Part shown: positions 52,523 to 62,288 of the stretch, one piece after another
Layout: each line of letters opens with the position of its first letter
How positions within the stretch are numbered: position 1 is the first letter of the stretch
Source of the DNA: AP-15 sp963737145
GTDB lineage: Bacteria > Pseudomonadota > Alphaproteobacteria > ATCC43930 > CGMCC-115725
Reading direction: 5' to 3'
Length of the DNA: 64,000 bases
Assembly: GCA_963737145.1 (NCBI GenBank)
Contig: CAVTRO010000002.1
Location: 372,001 to 436,000, forward strand
Translations under genes and position numbers: made by a program
Notes under the pieces: generated by a model
What the model was told of the DNA's origin: nothing
What the model saw: the letters and a program-made list of their open reading frames with translations, nothing else
Database searches by the model: none

Positions 52523-53779
52523 ATGGCGGGAACTACGCACCATAAAGTGCTGATCATCGGCGGCGGCAGCGCCGGAATCACCGTAGCGGCAAGCTTGAAG
52601 CGCCGCGGGCCGGGCGGGATCGACATCGCAATCGTCGAGCCGAGTGACATGCACTACTACCAGCCGGCATTCACACTGGTCGGGGCCGGGGTCTACGATC
52701 TCCGGCGCACGCACCGGCCGACCGACAGCCTGGTGCCGTCGGGCGTCAAACGCATCAAGGCCGCCGCGCGCAAGTTCGATCCCGCGAGCAACAAGCTCGA
52801 ACTCTCTACCGGCGAGGGGGTCACCTATGATTACCTGGTGGTCTGCACCGGCGTGAAGCTCGATTGGGCCAAGATCGATGGCCTCGCCGAGGCGCTTGGC
52901 CGTGAGGGCGTGTGCAGCAATTATTCGCCAGAACATGTCAGGTACACTTGGGAGTGCATCAAGGCACTCAAGCCCGGAAGCAAGGCGGTGTTCACTCAGC
53001 CGCCGCTGCCGTTCAAGTGTCCGGGCGCACCGCAGAAGATCGTTTATCTCACTGCCGACCATCTGCAGCGCGGGGGCATCCGAGCCAATGTCGATCTCGA
53101 GTATTTCGTCCACGCGCCGGTGATTTTCGGCGTGCCGTTTTTCGCCCGCGAGTGTGCCAAGGTTGCCGAGCGCTACGGCGTCAAAGTGCACTACCAGCAC
53201 AACCTCGTTGCCATTGATGCCAAGGCCAAGACGGCGCTCTTCGAGATTATCGGCGGCGAAAATCAGGGTCAGCGGATCAGCGTGCCCTACGACATGCTGC
53301 ACGTCTCGCCGCCGCAAAGTCCGCCCGAGGACATCAGTTCGAGCCCGCTCGCCAACGCCGCCGGCTGGGTCGAAGTCAACCAGAACTCGATGCAGCACGT
53401 GCGCCACGCCAATGTATTCGCACTCGGCGACGTCACCGCGACGCCCAATTCGAAGACCGCCGCCGCCGTGCGCAAGCAGGCGCCCGTGGTGGTGCGGAAC
53501 ATTCTCAGGCTGATGAACGGCCAACCCATCGACGGCGGCTATGACGGTTACGCCTCCTGCCCGCTGACCACCGCCTACGGCAAGGCGATCATCGCCGAGT
53601 TCGTCTATGGCGGCAAAGTCACTCCGACCCTGCCGATCCTCAATCCGGGCAAGGAGCGTTGGCTAGGTTGGTGGATCAAGACCAGCTTCCTACCGAACAT
53701 GTATTGGCAATACATGCTCAAGGGCTACGAGTGGTTTCCCAAGCACAATACCGCATTCAAGGAACCCACCGTGGGATGA
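52523..53779 (+). CDS. sqr: Sulfide:quinone oxidoreductase
   Basis: Membrane-associated flavoprotein that oxidises sulfide and reduces the quinone pool. A 418-residue protein with GGGSAG near the N-terminus, the DMHYYQPAFTLVGAG segment typical of SQR, and cysteines at 131, 166 (PFKCPGAP) and 346 (SCPLTTAYGK), which fit the redox-active cysteines of the family. The C-terminal amphipathic region (RWLGWWIKTSFLPNMYWQYM) would bind the membrane. No persulfide dioxygenase or rhodanese is adjacent. Start ATG with GGAGGG upstream. Confidence 0.92.
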   Translation: MAGTTHHKVLIIGGGSAGITVAASLKRRGPGGIDIAIVEPSDMHYYQPAFTLVGAGVYDLRRTHRPTDSLVPSGVKRIKAAARKFDPASNKLELSTGEGVTYDYLVVCTGVKLDWAKIDGLAEALGREGVCSNYSPEHVRYTWECIKALKPGSKAVFTQPPLPFKCPGAPQKIVYLTADHLQRGGIRANVDLEYFVHAPVIFGVPFFARECAKVAERYGVKVHYQHNLVAIDAKAKTALFEIIGGENQGQRISVPYDMLHVSPPQSPPEDISSSPLANAAGWVEVNQNSMQHVRHANVFALGDVTATPNSKTAAAVRKQAPVVVRNILRLMNGQPIDGGYDGYASCPLTTAYGKAIIAEFVYGGKVTPTLPILNPGKERWLGWWIKTSFLPNMYWQYMLKGYEWFPKHNTAFKEPTVG

Positions 53780-53959
53780 ACGGGTATCAGAATAGGATGG
53801 CTACCCGTTTGTCCTACTGCCGCGGGTGTTCCATTGCCGCGGGCATCGAAGGCGAGGGATCTGGCTGCTATGGAGCCAGCGGTAACCGCTTTCTTCGACG
53901 AGGCGACCAATACGGTTATCTATGTTGTCGCCGACCGAGCAAGGGCCGCGGGCCCCGGA

Positions 53960-55396
53960 CTAGCTCCTGCCGTAGCTGTCCTCCAATCTGATGATGTCGT
54001 CCTCGCCGAGATAGCTTCCCGACTGCACCTCGATCAGGTGCAGCGGGATCTTGCCCGGGTTTTCGAGCCGATGCGCGGTGCCGATCGGGATGTAGGTCGA
54101 TTGGTCCTCGGACAGCATCATCTCCTGGTCGCCGCGGCGGATCTTGGCGGTGCCCTGGACGACGACCCAATGCTCGGCGCGATGATGGTGCATCTGCAGC
54201 GACAGCTTGCCGCCCGGCTTGACCATGATGTGCTTGACCTGAACGCGATCGCCGTTGTGCAGCGAGGTGAAGGTGCCCCAGGGGCGGTGCACGGTCGGCA
54301 GCGCATCGGCTTCGTCGCGGCGATCCTTGACCAGCCGCGCGACGAGCTTCTTGACGTCCTGCGTGCGGTTGCGCGGCGCGACCATGACCGCGTCGGCGGT
54401 CGCAACGACGACCAGATCCTCGATGCCGATCGCCGCCACCAGCCCGGCCTCGGACCGCAGATAGCAATTGCGGGTCTCTTCGGCGACGACGTTGCCCTCG
54501 ATCGAATTGCCGTGCTGGTCCTTGGCGCCCATCTCCCACAGCGCATCCCAGGAGCCGACATCGCTCCACCCCATGCTGACCGGCACGACGGCGGCACGCC
54601 GGGTGTGCTCCATGACCGCGTAGTCGATCAAGTCGCCGTCGCAGGCGGCAAAGGCCTCACGCCCGAGGCGGATGAAATCGCTGTCGCGCTGCGCCGTCGC
54701 CAACGCGTTGCGGCAGGCGGCGACGATGTCGGGCCGCAGCCGCTCCAGCTCGTCGAGATAGACCCTCGCCGGAAACAGGAAGATCCCGCTGTTCCACGAA
54801 TGCTCGCCCGAGGCGGCATAGGCCTGCGCCTGTTCCGGGCCGGGCTTCTCGACAAATTCGGCGACCGCAAAGACGCCCTCGGCGCCGTCCAGCTCGCCGC
54901 CGCGCCGGATGTAGCCATAGCCGGTCTCGGCGCGTTGCGGCGCGATGCCGAAGCTGACCAGCGCGCCGCCGCGAGCCGCGGCGGCGGCGCGCTCGACGGC
55001 GCCGGCAAAGGCGGCGGGATCGCCGATCGTGTGGTCGGAGGGCATGACCAGCATCAGCGGGTCGGGTTCCGCTTCGGTCAGCGCCAAGGCGGCGATGCAG
55101 GCGGCGGGGGCCGTGTTGCGGCCGACCGGCTCGAGCAGGAGCGCACGCGGAATGGCCGCGATTTCGCGCAGCTGCTCGGCGATGATGAACCGATGCTCTT
55201 CATTGGCGACGAGCAAGGGCGCGGCGAAGCCCTGCCGGTCGGCGACCCGGCGAACCGTCTGCTGCAACAGGCTGTCGTGGCCGAGGAGGCTCAGCAGCTG
55301 TTTCGGGTAAAGCGTGCGCGACATCGGCCAGAGCCGCGTACCCGAGCCGCCGGACAGAATGACGGGGTGAATCGATGCGAGTTCCTCGTGGCCCAC
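53960..55396 (-). CDS. manC: Mannose-1-phosphate guanylyltransferase/mannose-6-phosphate isomerase
   Basis: Bifunctional type II enzyme that makes GDP-mannose for polysaccharide synthesis. The N-terminal guanylyltransferase starts at PVILSGGSGTRLWPMSR and has the FVEKP motif. The C-terminal isomerase-type cupin has QMHHHRAEHWVVVQGTA and YIPIGTAHRLENPG. The length from GTG 55396 (478 residues) is that of AlgA/ManC; a longer open frame to 55462 has no support and the start lacks a ribosome site. First gene of the polysaccharide block. Confidence 0.93.
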   Translation of the reverse strand: MGHEELASIHPVILSGGSGTRLWPMSRTLYPKQLLSLLGHDSLLQQTVRRVADRQGFAAPLLVANEEHRFIIAEQLREIAAIPRALLLEPVGRNTAPAACIAALALTEAEPDPLMLVMPSDHTIGDPAAFAGAVERAAAAARGGALVSFGIAPQRAETGYGYIRRGGELDGAEGVFAVAEFVEKPGPEQAQAYAASGEHSWNSGIFLFPARVYLDELERLRPDIVAACRNALATAQRDSDFIRLGREAFAACDGDLIDYAVMEHTRRAAVVPVSMGWSDVGSWDALWEMGAKDQHGNSIEGNVVAEETRNCYLRSEAGLVAAIGIEDLVVVATADAVMVAPRNRTQDVKKLVARLVKDRRDEADALPTVHRPWGTFTSLHNGDRVQVKHIMVKPGGKLSLQMHHHRAEHWVVVQGTAKIRRGDQEMMLSEDQSTYIPIGTAHRLENPGKIPLHLIEVQSGSYLGEDDIIRLEDSYGRS

Positions 55397-55555
55397 GGGG
55401 CGAGATGTATTCGACTTTCGCAGAAGCGCTTGCCGACATACACCGTTTTTGCGAAGCGGCAAATGCTCGCCCGTTCTTTTACAAGAAAAACTTAACCGAG
55501 CGGAGCCGCGCGGCTGCTGCCGACGTTAACGGCACAAACCGGCACGGAGGTTGGC

Positions 55556-56004
55556 ATGGCAGAGTCGAGACAAGCGGGACCGCAGGCCAAAGGGAGCGAG
55601 CGAAACGAGGAGCAAACGGAAGCGCCAGCCAGGGCCCAACAGCAAGCCGAACGCCTTGCCGAACTCGGCCAGCAAGGGGTGCGGCAAGCGGCCGAGGCTT
55701 CGACGGCTGCCGCCGGCGCCGCCCAGCGGTCGGGTTCGGCATGTTGCCGAGTGCACGCAAGAGATCACGGCGGCCTGGACGCGCTACGCTGAGGAGGTGA
55801 TGCGGCATACCTCCGAGGCGAGTCAGGCGCTGCTGCGGGCGCGAACTTTCACCGAGAGTATTGGAGGTGCAGGCCAAGCTGCTGCGCGAGAACATGCAGG
55901 CGTGTCTCGATCAAAGCGTCAGAATTGCCGAGTCGGCGAGCCGCATGGCGACCCGCCCGCTGCAGGAATTGAAGGCGGCGAGCACGGAGCGGCCGCCGAG
56001 CTAG
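55556..56004 (+). pseudogene. Phasin-like protein, two frameshifts
   Basis: The three frames joined give a phasin-domain protein: an N-terminal Ala/Gln-rich segment (RAQQQAERLAELGQQG), then ECTQEITAAWTRYAEEVMRH, then LEVQAKLLRENMQACLDQSV and SRMATRPLQELK to a TAG at 56002. Single-base shifts occur near 55740 and 55860. Phasins coat polyhydroxyalkanoate granules. Either real decay or sequence errors; the rest of the gene looks healthy. Confidence 0.75.
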
Positions 56005-56775
56005 GTTTGGCCCGCTGATCCAATTCAGCCCCGAGCGGGTTCGCGCGGCGAGGACGCAACGATTGGTGCCGTAGTCAGAACGAGGGTGCTTGGTGATTTC
56101 GTCGAAAATCGCGAACTTGCCCGTCTCCTCGAAGACTTCTCGATGCCTTGGATCGAGGTAGATAACGAAGATGCGATAACCCGTGTCGCGGTGCGCCTCC
56201 AAACGTGCGACGACGTTCGACAGGACGGGCGGTCCGAACGGATTATGAAAGTAGCACACGAGATTTGACGGAGGCAGCGGGAACGAGGCTGCGTCTTGGC
56301 ATCGGCTGGTAACTGTCCCGGCGCTGATCAGATGTGGTGGAAATCCTTGAATGTTCTGAACCGCTGTTTCGTGAAGCTCTCGTGAAAACTCGATCCCGAC
56401 GACCGCCCTGAATGGCAGGCCCGCGGCGATCAGCAGCACCCTGCCCTTGCCTGACCCGAAATCGATGAACGTGAAATCGCCGGGGTCGATGTTCAGCTTC
56501 TCCAGCGATGCGCGCACGCCTTGCTCGCCGCTCGGTCCGTAGCGCACTGCATAGGTGGCATTGGGTAAGCTCGCGGCGTCCAGGCTCCGGATTTCGCGAA
56601 TGCCGCCCGTGTCCGTGCCGTACTTTTCGTCGAAGGGGTCGAGCTGCGGCGGCATGCCCAGGCGAGCCACGCGGCGGCGCAAGTGATAAACGACATTATC
56701 CATCGCGAGCTTGAGAAAGCCGACCGGCCCGTGCCGGCGCCATGCGTATCCGAGCTGAGAAATCCATCTGCTCAT
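55849..56775 (-). CDS. Class I SAM-dependent methyltransferase
   Basis: The SAM motif FIDFGSGKGRVLLIAA and a following acidic residue (GIEFSREL) identify a Rossmann methyltransferase. The NPFGPPVLSNVV segment fits the NPPF-like position of motif IV. ATG 56775 (MSRWISQLGYAWRRHG) is chosen; ATG 56817 is also possible. The conserved part ends near RCVLAARTR; the last 70 codons run antisense into the phasin gene and look non-native, so the original stop may have been lost. Substrate unknown; location suggests a sugar or EPS-related acceptor. Confidence 0.75.
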   Translation of the reverse strand: MSRWISQLGYAWRRHGPVGFLKLAMDNVVYHLRRRVARLGMPPQLDPFDEKYGTDTGGIREIRSLDAASLPNATYAVRYGPSGEQGVRASLEKLNIDPGDFTFIDFGSGKGRVLLIAAGLPFRAVVGIEFSRELHETAVQNIQGFPPHLISAGTVTSRCQDAASFPLPPSNLVCYFHNPFGPPVLSNVVARLEAHRDTGYRIFVIYLDPRHREVFEETGKFAIFDEITKHPRSDYGTNRCVLAARTRSGLNWISGPNLARRPLRARRLQFLQRAGRHAARRLGNSDALIETRLHVLAQQLGLHLQYSR

Positions 56776-56923
56776 CGCACAGATCTCGCACGCGATTTTT
56801 CGGCCCAGCGCGGTCAAGGTGCCGAGAAAGGGCTGTAATTAGCATTCCTCTTATGTCATTTTATGATTAATTTATACTGGGCAGAGCGAATGTTCGTTCC
56901 AATTTGCGGGGCCAGAATTGGTA

Positions 56924-57979
56924 ATGCAGAGCACGCTCGCCGAGCCCTTGGATAGCGCAGGTCCGCGGTCTGGCTTATCGAGCGGTCCCTCGCGATCGCC
57001 GGCGGTCACGGAGCGGACGTCGGTTGTCATAACAATCGATGCCGAAATCGCCCCGCACACCTCCAACTGGCAGCGTGATCGCGGGCGCTTTGCGGCGGAC
57101 CGCGATCTTTACGGCATCACCGATCTCGGCGAGCGCGGGTTGCGCTACCAGCTCGATCTTATCGAGCGGCATGGCGCCAGGGCCGTGGTATTTCTCGAGG
57201 CCCTGAGCGCTGGGGTACTCGGGCTCGAGTTGCTCGCGGAGGTGGTCAGCCTCGTCGAGAACCGCGGGCATGAGGTCGGGCTTCATATTCATACCGAATG
57301 GTTGCCCTATTATAAGCGGCCGCTGCTCGGCGACCGCTACGGCCGGAATATGGCCGATTTCTCGGAGGATGATCAGGTTCGACTGATCGATCGTGGACTG
57401 GAAAACCTGTCGCGAGCAGGCGCCGGCCCGATTGCCGCGCTGCGTGCCGGCAATGCCGGGGCGAGCACGGCTACTCTGCGCGCAGCGCGGCGCAGCGGCA
57501 TCGCGATCGACTCCAGTTATTTTGCCCCGCACCTCAACGGCGTCTGCCGGCTGCCCTCCGAGCTTTCTCACCCGTTTTGTCTCGAAGGCATTATCGAAGT
57601 GCCGATTACATGGTTCCGCGATGGCTTGAACCGCATCCGACCGGCGCAGCTCTGCGCCTGCTCGAGCGGCGAGTTCGAGCACATCCTCCTCGACGCGTGG
57701 AGCCGCGGGTGGCAAGTGGTAACCCTGTTGCTGCACAGTTTCGAGTTGATTCGACGCCGATCGCCCGAGCAACCGCAAAAGGTCATGCGCCTGCACGATC
57801 ACCGGCTTCTCGAGCTTTGCCGAATCCTGGCAAGGAACAGAGACAAGTTCGTGTCCGCGACTTTCGGAGAGCTCGACCCGAAGACCATTCTCGGCGATGT
57901 TGCACCCGGCTGCCTCCGCTCCCCGCTGGGACGGACGATGCGGCGCTATTGCGAGCAGGCGGCGGGCCGCCTCTGGTAA
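56924..57979 (+). CDS. Polysaccharide-deacetylase-like protein (NodB fold)
   Basis: A 351-residue protein with the carbohydrate-esterase-4 beginning (VVITIDAEI, supplying the metal Asp) and the GHEVGLHIHTEW segment with two histidines. The middle has ALRAGNAGASTATLRAARRSG, and the later TLLLHSFELIRR carries a His near the catalytic position. Together these fit deacetylases found in exosortase-linked EPS loci. Cytoplasmic or exported state is unclear, as no signal peptide is seen. The start is ATG 56924; a TTG six bases upstream is open. Confidence 0.78.
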   Translation: MQSTLAEPLDSAGPRSGLSSGPSRSPAVTERTSVVITIDAEIAPHTSNWQRDRGRFAADRDLYGITDLGERGLRYQLDLIERHGARAVVFLEALSAGVLGLELLAEVVSLVENRGHEVGLHIHTEWLPYYKRPLLGDRYGRNMADFSEDDQVRLIDRGLENLSRAGAGPIAALRAGNAGASTATLRAARRSGIAIDSSYFAPHLNGVCRLPSELSHPFCLEGIIEVPITWFRDGLNRIRPAQLCACSSGEFEHILLDAWSRGWQVVTLLLHSFELIRRRSPEQPQKVMRLHDHRLLELCRILARNRDKFVSATFGELDPKTILGDVAPGCLRSPLGRTMRRYCEQAAGRLW

Positions 57980-58013
57980 CGCGCCGGAGGAATTGACGGA
58001 GGACCTCCGCCTG

Positions 58014-59015
58014 CTACTTCGCGCTACCGGCTGTGCGAACGTGCTGCCGGCTGACGGCCGTCGGGTCGCTGAATTGTCCGGCGAGAGCCTTGACTTCGAA
58101 CGGCGTGGCTGCCCGTCCGCCGATCTCGTTGAAGAAAAAATTTAAATACTGCTCGATCCGGTTCAGAAAACCGCGAAGATCGGCCTCGGTGCGCACATAG
58201 GGCGTATTGCCGGGCGCAAGCGAGGGACTGTGGTAGGCCAAGCTGAACACGCGGTGACCTTTGCGCAGCAAGGCACGGGTGAGCCGGCGCTGCTCCTCGA
58301 AGGAAATTCCTTCCGGTGTCAAGGTGATGCGCTCGACCAAGCCGAGCCGCGCCAGGATGCCCGGCACGTGCAACGCCTTCAGGCGCTCGTTCATCGTCAA
58401 GGTATAGGCGACGTTCCCGGTGCCGGCGAGGAGGCCAGTGTAGCCGATTGAAAGCGGGATTTCGAGCAGCTCCGGGTTCTTGCCGAACCAGTAGGGGCTG
58501 GCTCGGCAATGCGTGAAATCGGGGCCGAATTTGCAGCTGAGATCGGTGCCCGGAACGACGCTTACGTCGATTTCGTAGCCGAGCTCGGCGAGGATACCGG
58601 CGGTCGCCCGCCCGACGCCGTATCGGCCGGCTTTGTAAATGCGCGGACGGACTCCGATATTTGTTTCGATGCTGTGCGTAAGGTGGATGAGCTTTTCCCG
58701 TTCGAGCCCGAACGGCAGGTTGCCGGGATAGGAGTTCTCGTCGGTAATCTGTTCGACCAGCGGCGGATTGTCCCAGGGTTGCAGATGGGCTCCGATCTCG
58801 CAGGCACCCGAGCGATGCAAGTCGCGGATGAACTCGAAGGCTTCGGGCGTGCTGCTTACCGGAAAATCGAGGACGAAAGTCGGCCGCACGTCATATCTCT
58901 CGAAGATTCGTTGCGCACGATCCTGGTATTTGACCGACGTAACGCCCCTTGCGTGACGTGGCCGAGCCGCCTCCCAGTCGAACTCGGCTTCAGTATCGAC
59001 CACGACGACCAGCAT
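58014..59015 (-). CDS. Polysaccharide-deacetylase-like protein (second copy, diverged)
   Basis: A 333-residue NodB-fold protein with VVVVDTEAEFDW at the N-terminus (metal Asp and Glu), CEIGAHLQPWDNPP in place of the HxxxH segment, and YKAGRYGVGRATAGILAELG later. It differs strongly from the plus-strand deacetylase at 56924, so the two are not recent duplicates. It is convergent with that gene, 34 bases apart. The ATG is at 59013-59015. Role in trimming the exopolysaccharide is inferred from the neighbours. Confidence 0.8.
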   Translation of the reverse strand: MLVVVVDTEAEFDWEAARPRHARGVTSVKYQDRAQRIFERYDVRPTFVLDFPVSSTPEAFEFIRDLHRSGACEIGAHLQPWDNPPLVEQITDENSYPGNLPFGLEREKLIHLTHSIETNIGVRPRIYKAGRYGVGRATAGILAELGYEIDVSVVPGTDLSCKFGPDFTHCRASPYWFGKNPELLEIPLSIGYTGLLAGTGNVAYTLTMNERLKALHVPGILARLGLVERITLTPEGISFEEQRRLTRALLRKGHRVFSLAYHSPSLAPGNTPYVRTEADLRGFLNRIEQYLNFFFNEIGGRAATPFEVKALAGQFSDPTAVSRQHVRTAGSAK

Positions 59016-59351
59016 CGGCGTCTGCTCGCGCCGGCCAGTCGATCGTTCTCCAGGTATTAGGGTCGAGCATGCTCAACAGTATGGTTCAGCAGCTTGCCAT
59101 TCCGGATCTGTGCGGCGCAAGCGATCGACGGAGGCGCCGGGGTTTACGAAAAAACACTTACGATGGTAACCGAGCGATAACATTGCGGCCTCAACTATGC
59201 CACATACCAAACCCTGCCTCACGTCGCAAAACTTGCTGCATGATGGGTAAAGGAGTTAAACATTCCACCAAATCATCGAATTTATCAGGCGTTGCCTGAG
59301 CCGCATCGCGGCCAAACCCGAATCTCGACCGTAAAAATTTTTCCGGAAGCG
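59016..59351. other. Divergent gap upstream of glycosyltransferase
   Basis: 336 bases between the divergent deacetylase and the glycosyltransferase. It is AT-rich from 59150 to 59290 and should hold promoters for both directions. No ORF with homology and no clear hexamers were identified. Confidence 0.5.
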
Positions 59352-60482
59352 GTGAGCACCGCCAATTCCTCCCTGCGTTGCGAGCACGTCCTGCATGTAT
59401 TCCCGAGTTTTGGGATCGGCGGCGTACCCCTGCGCATGGTTCGCATAATCAATTATCTTGGCAAGCAATTCCGCCACACGGTCATCGCCTTGGACAACAA
59501 TTTCGACGCCGCTGAGCGAGTTGCCGGCGATCTCGAGGTCGCGATGGTGCCGGTCCGAGGCGTCAAGCGGAGTATGCTGCACAACTTGGTGGGCAGCGCT
59601 CTTGCGCTCCGCCGCCTGCGACCGACGCTCCTGCTCACCTATAATTGGGGGGCGATCGAATGGGCGGCCGCCAGCCGGTTCTCGCCGGTTTCCAGGCATT
59701 TGCATGTGGAAGCCGGTTTCAGCCTCGGCGAGGCGGATTTGCAAATTCTGCGCCGGGTGCTGTTCCGGCGATGGGCGCTCGCCCGCTGCGAACGCGTCGT
59801 CGTCCCCTCGCGGCAACTCGAGGATCTGGCGCACCGGGTTTGGCGACTGCCTGTTTCGCGCGTCGCCTATGTCCCAAACGGGGTCGATACCGCGCGTTTC
59901 GCCGCCCCGGTTTCCGATGGCGTGCCCGGCTTCATGCGCCGGCCAGGGGAAATGGTCATTGGCACCGTCGCCCCGTTGCGTCTCGAGAAGAATATCGGAC
60001 GTCTGCTCCGGGTTTTTGCCATGCTCAAATTCCCGCACCCCTTGCGTCTGATCATCGCGGGCGACGGGACCCAGCGGGCCTCGCTCGAACGGCTCGCGGC
60101 GGAGTTCGGCATCGCCGACCGCGTCAGCTTCACCGGGCAAATTGTACCCGAGGCGGTTCTTGGCACGTTTGACATCTTTGCCCTGTCGTCCGATACAGAG
60201 CAGATGCCGAATGCATTGCTGGAGGCAATGGCGGCGAGCCGCGCCATTGCAGCGGTCAATGTCGGAGATGTGAAGAATATCGTGTGCGAGGATAACCGAG
60301 AGTTCATCGTTGACCGCGATGATGCGACGGCCTTTGCCGCGGCGCTCACCCGCCTCCTGGGTGATCGCGAAAAGCGCCGAGCCCTGGGATGCGCCAATCG
60401 TCGGCGAGCGGTTGCAGAATTCTCGCAGGAAAAGATGTTTTCCGCTTATTCGCAGATTTTCTCCCCCGGTCGAGCCCCCTGA
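59352..60482 (+). CDS. Glycosyltransferase family 4 (GT-B fold)
   Basis: A GT-B retaining glycosyltransferase of about 376 residues. The N-terminal acceptor domain has FGIGGVPLRMVRIINYLG. The donor-binding half has IGTVAPLRLEKNIGRLLRVF, LIIAGDGTQRASLERLA and SDTEQMPNALLEAMAA, which contains the EX7E-type nucleotide-sugar site. The start is uncertain: GTG 59352 gives a compact N-terminus and an upstream frame to 59292 is open. It begins the asn-synthase cluster on the plus strand. The sugar transferred is unknown. Confidence 0.88.
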   Translation: MSTANSSLRCEHVLHVFPSFGIGGVPLRMVRIINYLGKQFRHTVIALDNNFDAAERVAGDLEVAMVPVRGVKRSMLHNLVGSALALRRLRPTLLLTYNWGAIEWAAASRFSPVSRHLHVEAGFSLGEADLQILRRVLFRRWALARCERVVVPSRQLEDLAHRVWRLPVSRVAYVPNGVDTARFAAPVSDGVPGFMRRPGEMVIGTVAPLRLEKNIGRLLRVFAMLKFPHPLRLIIAGDGTQRASLERLAAEFGIADRVSFTGQIVPEAVLGTFDIFALSSDTEQMPNALLEAMAASRAIAAVNVGDVKNIVCEDNREFIVDRDDATAFAAALTRLLGDREKRRALGCANRRRAVAEFSQEKMFSAYSQIFSPGRAP

Positions 60483-60500
60483 GGGGGAACACGCCGGCGA

Positions 60501-62288
60501 ATGGGCGGCTTTGTTCTCCTGCACAGCGCTCCCGGCGAGGATCGCTCGTCGGCGCAGGCCGCCGCGCTCGCGGCATTTGCCCGAATGGGGATGCCGGCTC
60601 CTCGTCTGCTGCAGGGCGAAAATTTTCTTCTGGCGATTTATCCCAAACGGCAAGCCAGCGAGCCGACGCTCCGGCAATTTCCCAATGGTGATTTTGTCTG
60701 CACGTGCGGCACGCTGATCTACGAAGATTTGATCGGCGAGGCCGCCGCCACGGCCTTTTATCGCGCCTGCGCCAGACGATCCGCACCTCGCGACAAGGCG
60801 CTGGGCCATTTTGCAGTGATACTGCACAAGGACGGCGAGACCGAAATCCTGCCCGACGGCTTCGGCGGCTTTCTCGTTTTTTACGACGCGGCGCGACGCG
60901 TCGCGTCGTCCTCGTTCCTGGCAATAGCTTCGGTCCTCGACCGTGTGACATTGGGTATTCAAGGCGCTTGCGAGTATGTCTTCAACGGCGTGGTGTCCGG
61001 CAACGCCACCGTGTTTGACGAGGTGCTGCTCGCACCGGTAAACGCGACGATTGCGGTGGGAAAGGATCGCCTGGAAATCCTCCCCCGCCCGCTCGCTACG
61101 CCGGCGACAGTTTCCGCCGAGCCATTCGAGGCGACGATCGAGCACAGCATGCAACTGCTCGACCGCTATTTCGCAGCGGTCGCGGCTGGTTTCGGCGAAC
61201 GTGTGACCTGCGCTCTTTCAGGCGGCTACGATTCGCGGCTCATCTTGGCATGCCTCCGCCGTCACGGCATCAGCCCGCGCGTCTATGTGTATGGCCCGCC
61301 GGGCGCCAAGGACGTCGAACTGGCGCGCGCCATTGCCGAGGGCGAAGGTTTTGCTCTGGAAGTCGTCGACAAGGACAAGCAGCTGGTCTTTACCCCGGGC
61401 GAGTTCGGGGCCGTCGCCTATGACAATTTTCTTGCGTCCGACGGATATACCTGGAGCGGCATTTTTACGAACGGGGCAGAACGCACGCAGCGCGCCAGCC
61501 GGGTGAACGGCAATGCCGTGGCGCTCAATGGCGGCGGGGGCGAGATCTGGCGCAACTTCTTTTATCTGCTCGACCGGAATTATACCCCGCGGGAGATCCT
61601 CTGGTCCTTTTACAGTCAGTTCGATCCGGAGACCTGCACCGCTGCTTTTGACCAGGAAGACTATTTCCGCCAGCTCGAAGGCAAGCTCGAAGCGCTGATC
61701 GGGTGCCCGCAGCTTTCGCTGCCGCGCCCCCTGGTCGAGTGGCTTTATCATTATTTCCGTTGCCGGGCCTGGGACGGGAGGATCAACAATATTAACAATT
61801 CTTACGGCTATGTGGGATTGCCGTTTCTCGAGCCGGCGGTGACCGAGCATGCGAGCGCCATTCCGATCACTTGGAAAAACCACGGCGCCTACGAAGCAGA
61901 GCTGATCCGCCGGGCCGACCCGCGGCTCGCCTCGTATCAGTCGGGTTACGGCCACGATTTCAGCGGGCCGCCGCCGCTGGTGCGCCGGCTGACCGACTAT
62001 GCGACCTATCTGCGCCCCCCTTGGCTGCGGCGCTATGCCTACCGCGTCAAGAACCGGGTGCGGCGCCCCGCGGAGTGGCCGGACTATCTGCAACAGGAAT
62101 ATCGCGACGCGGCATTGCCGGGCGGCGTCCAAATAATGACTGAGTTGTTCCAGCTCGACCGGGTCACCGATCCGGCGCAGACCGCCCGGATTTTGACGCT
62201 CGAATATCTGGTCCGGCAGTTCGACGGGCGCATCCGGGTCGACTTTCCTCGTTCGGCTTTGCCAGGTTGCAAGAAATGTGCGGCATAG
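60501..62288 (+). CDS. Asparagine-synthase-like protein without catalytic Cys (class II amidotransferase relative)
   Basis: A 595-residue protein with the synthetase ATP-binding motif ALSGGYDSRL near residue 240, followed by a PP-loop-type domain as in AsnB. The N-terminal domain still has the glutaminase-like fold but begins MGGFVLLHS, so the essential Cys2 is absent; it cannot take ammonia from glutamine. Such degenerate members occur in exopolysaccharide and O-antigen loci. The stop overlaps the true asnB by 13 bases, so the two are coupled and may act together. Confidence 0.8.
   Translation: MGGFVLLHSAPGEDRSSAQAAALAAFARMGMPAPRLLQGENFLLAIYPKRQASEPTLRQFPNGDFVCTCGTLIYEDLIGEAAATAFYRACARRSAPRDKALGHFAVILHKDGETEILPDGFGGFLVFYDAARRVASSSFLAIASVLDRVTLGIQGACEYVFNGVVSGNATVFDEVLLAPVNATIAVGKDRLEILPRPLATPATVSAEPFEATIEHSMQLLDRYFAAVAAGFGERVTCALSGGYDSRLILACLRRHGISPRVYVYGPPGAKDVELARAIAEGEGFALEVVDKDKQLVFTPGEFGAVAYDNFLASDGYTWSGIFTNGAERTQRASRVNGNAVALNGGGGEIWRNFFYLLDRNYTPREILWSFYSQFDPETCTAAFDQEDYFRQLEGKLEALIGCPQLSLPRPLVEWLYHYFRCRAWDGRINNINNSYGYVGLPFLEPAVTEHASAIPITWKNHGAYEAELIRRADPRLASYQSGYGHDFSGPPPLVRRLTDYATYLRPPWLRRYAYRVKNRVRRPAEWPDYLQQEYRDAALPGGVQIMTELFQLDRVTDPAQTARILTLEYLVRQFDGRIRVDFPRSALPGCKKCAA

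Noticed and set aside
53834..55495. 553-codon open frame on the plus strand
   Set aside because: It lies antisense to manC, whose motifs are clear; the product is Arg/Asp/Gly-rich without any family match. It is a high-GC shadow frame.
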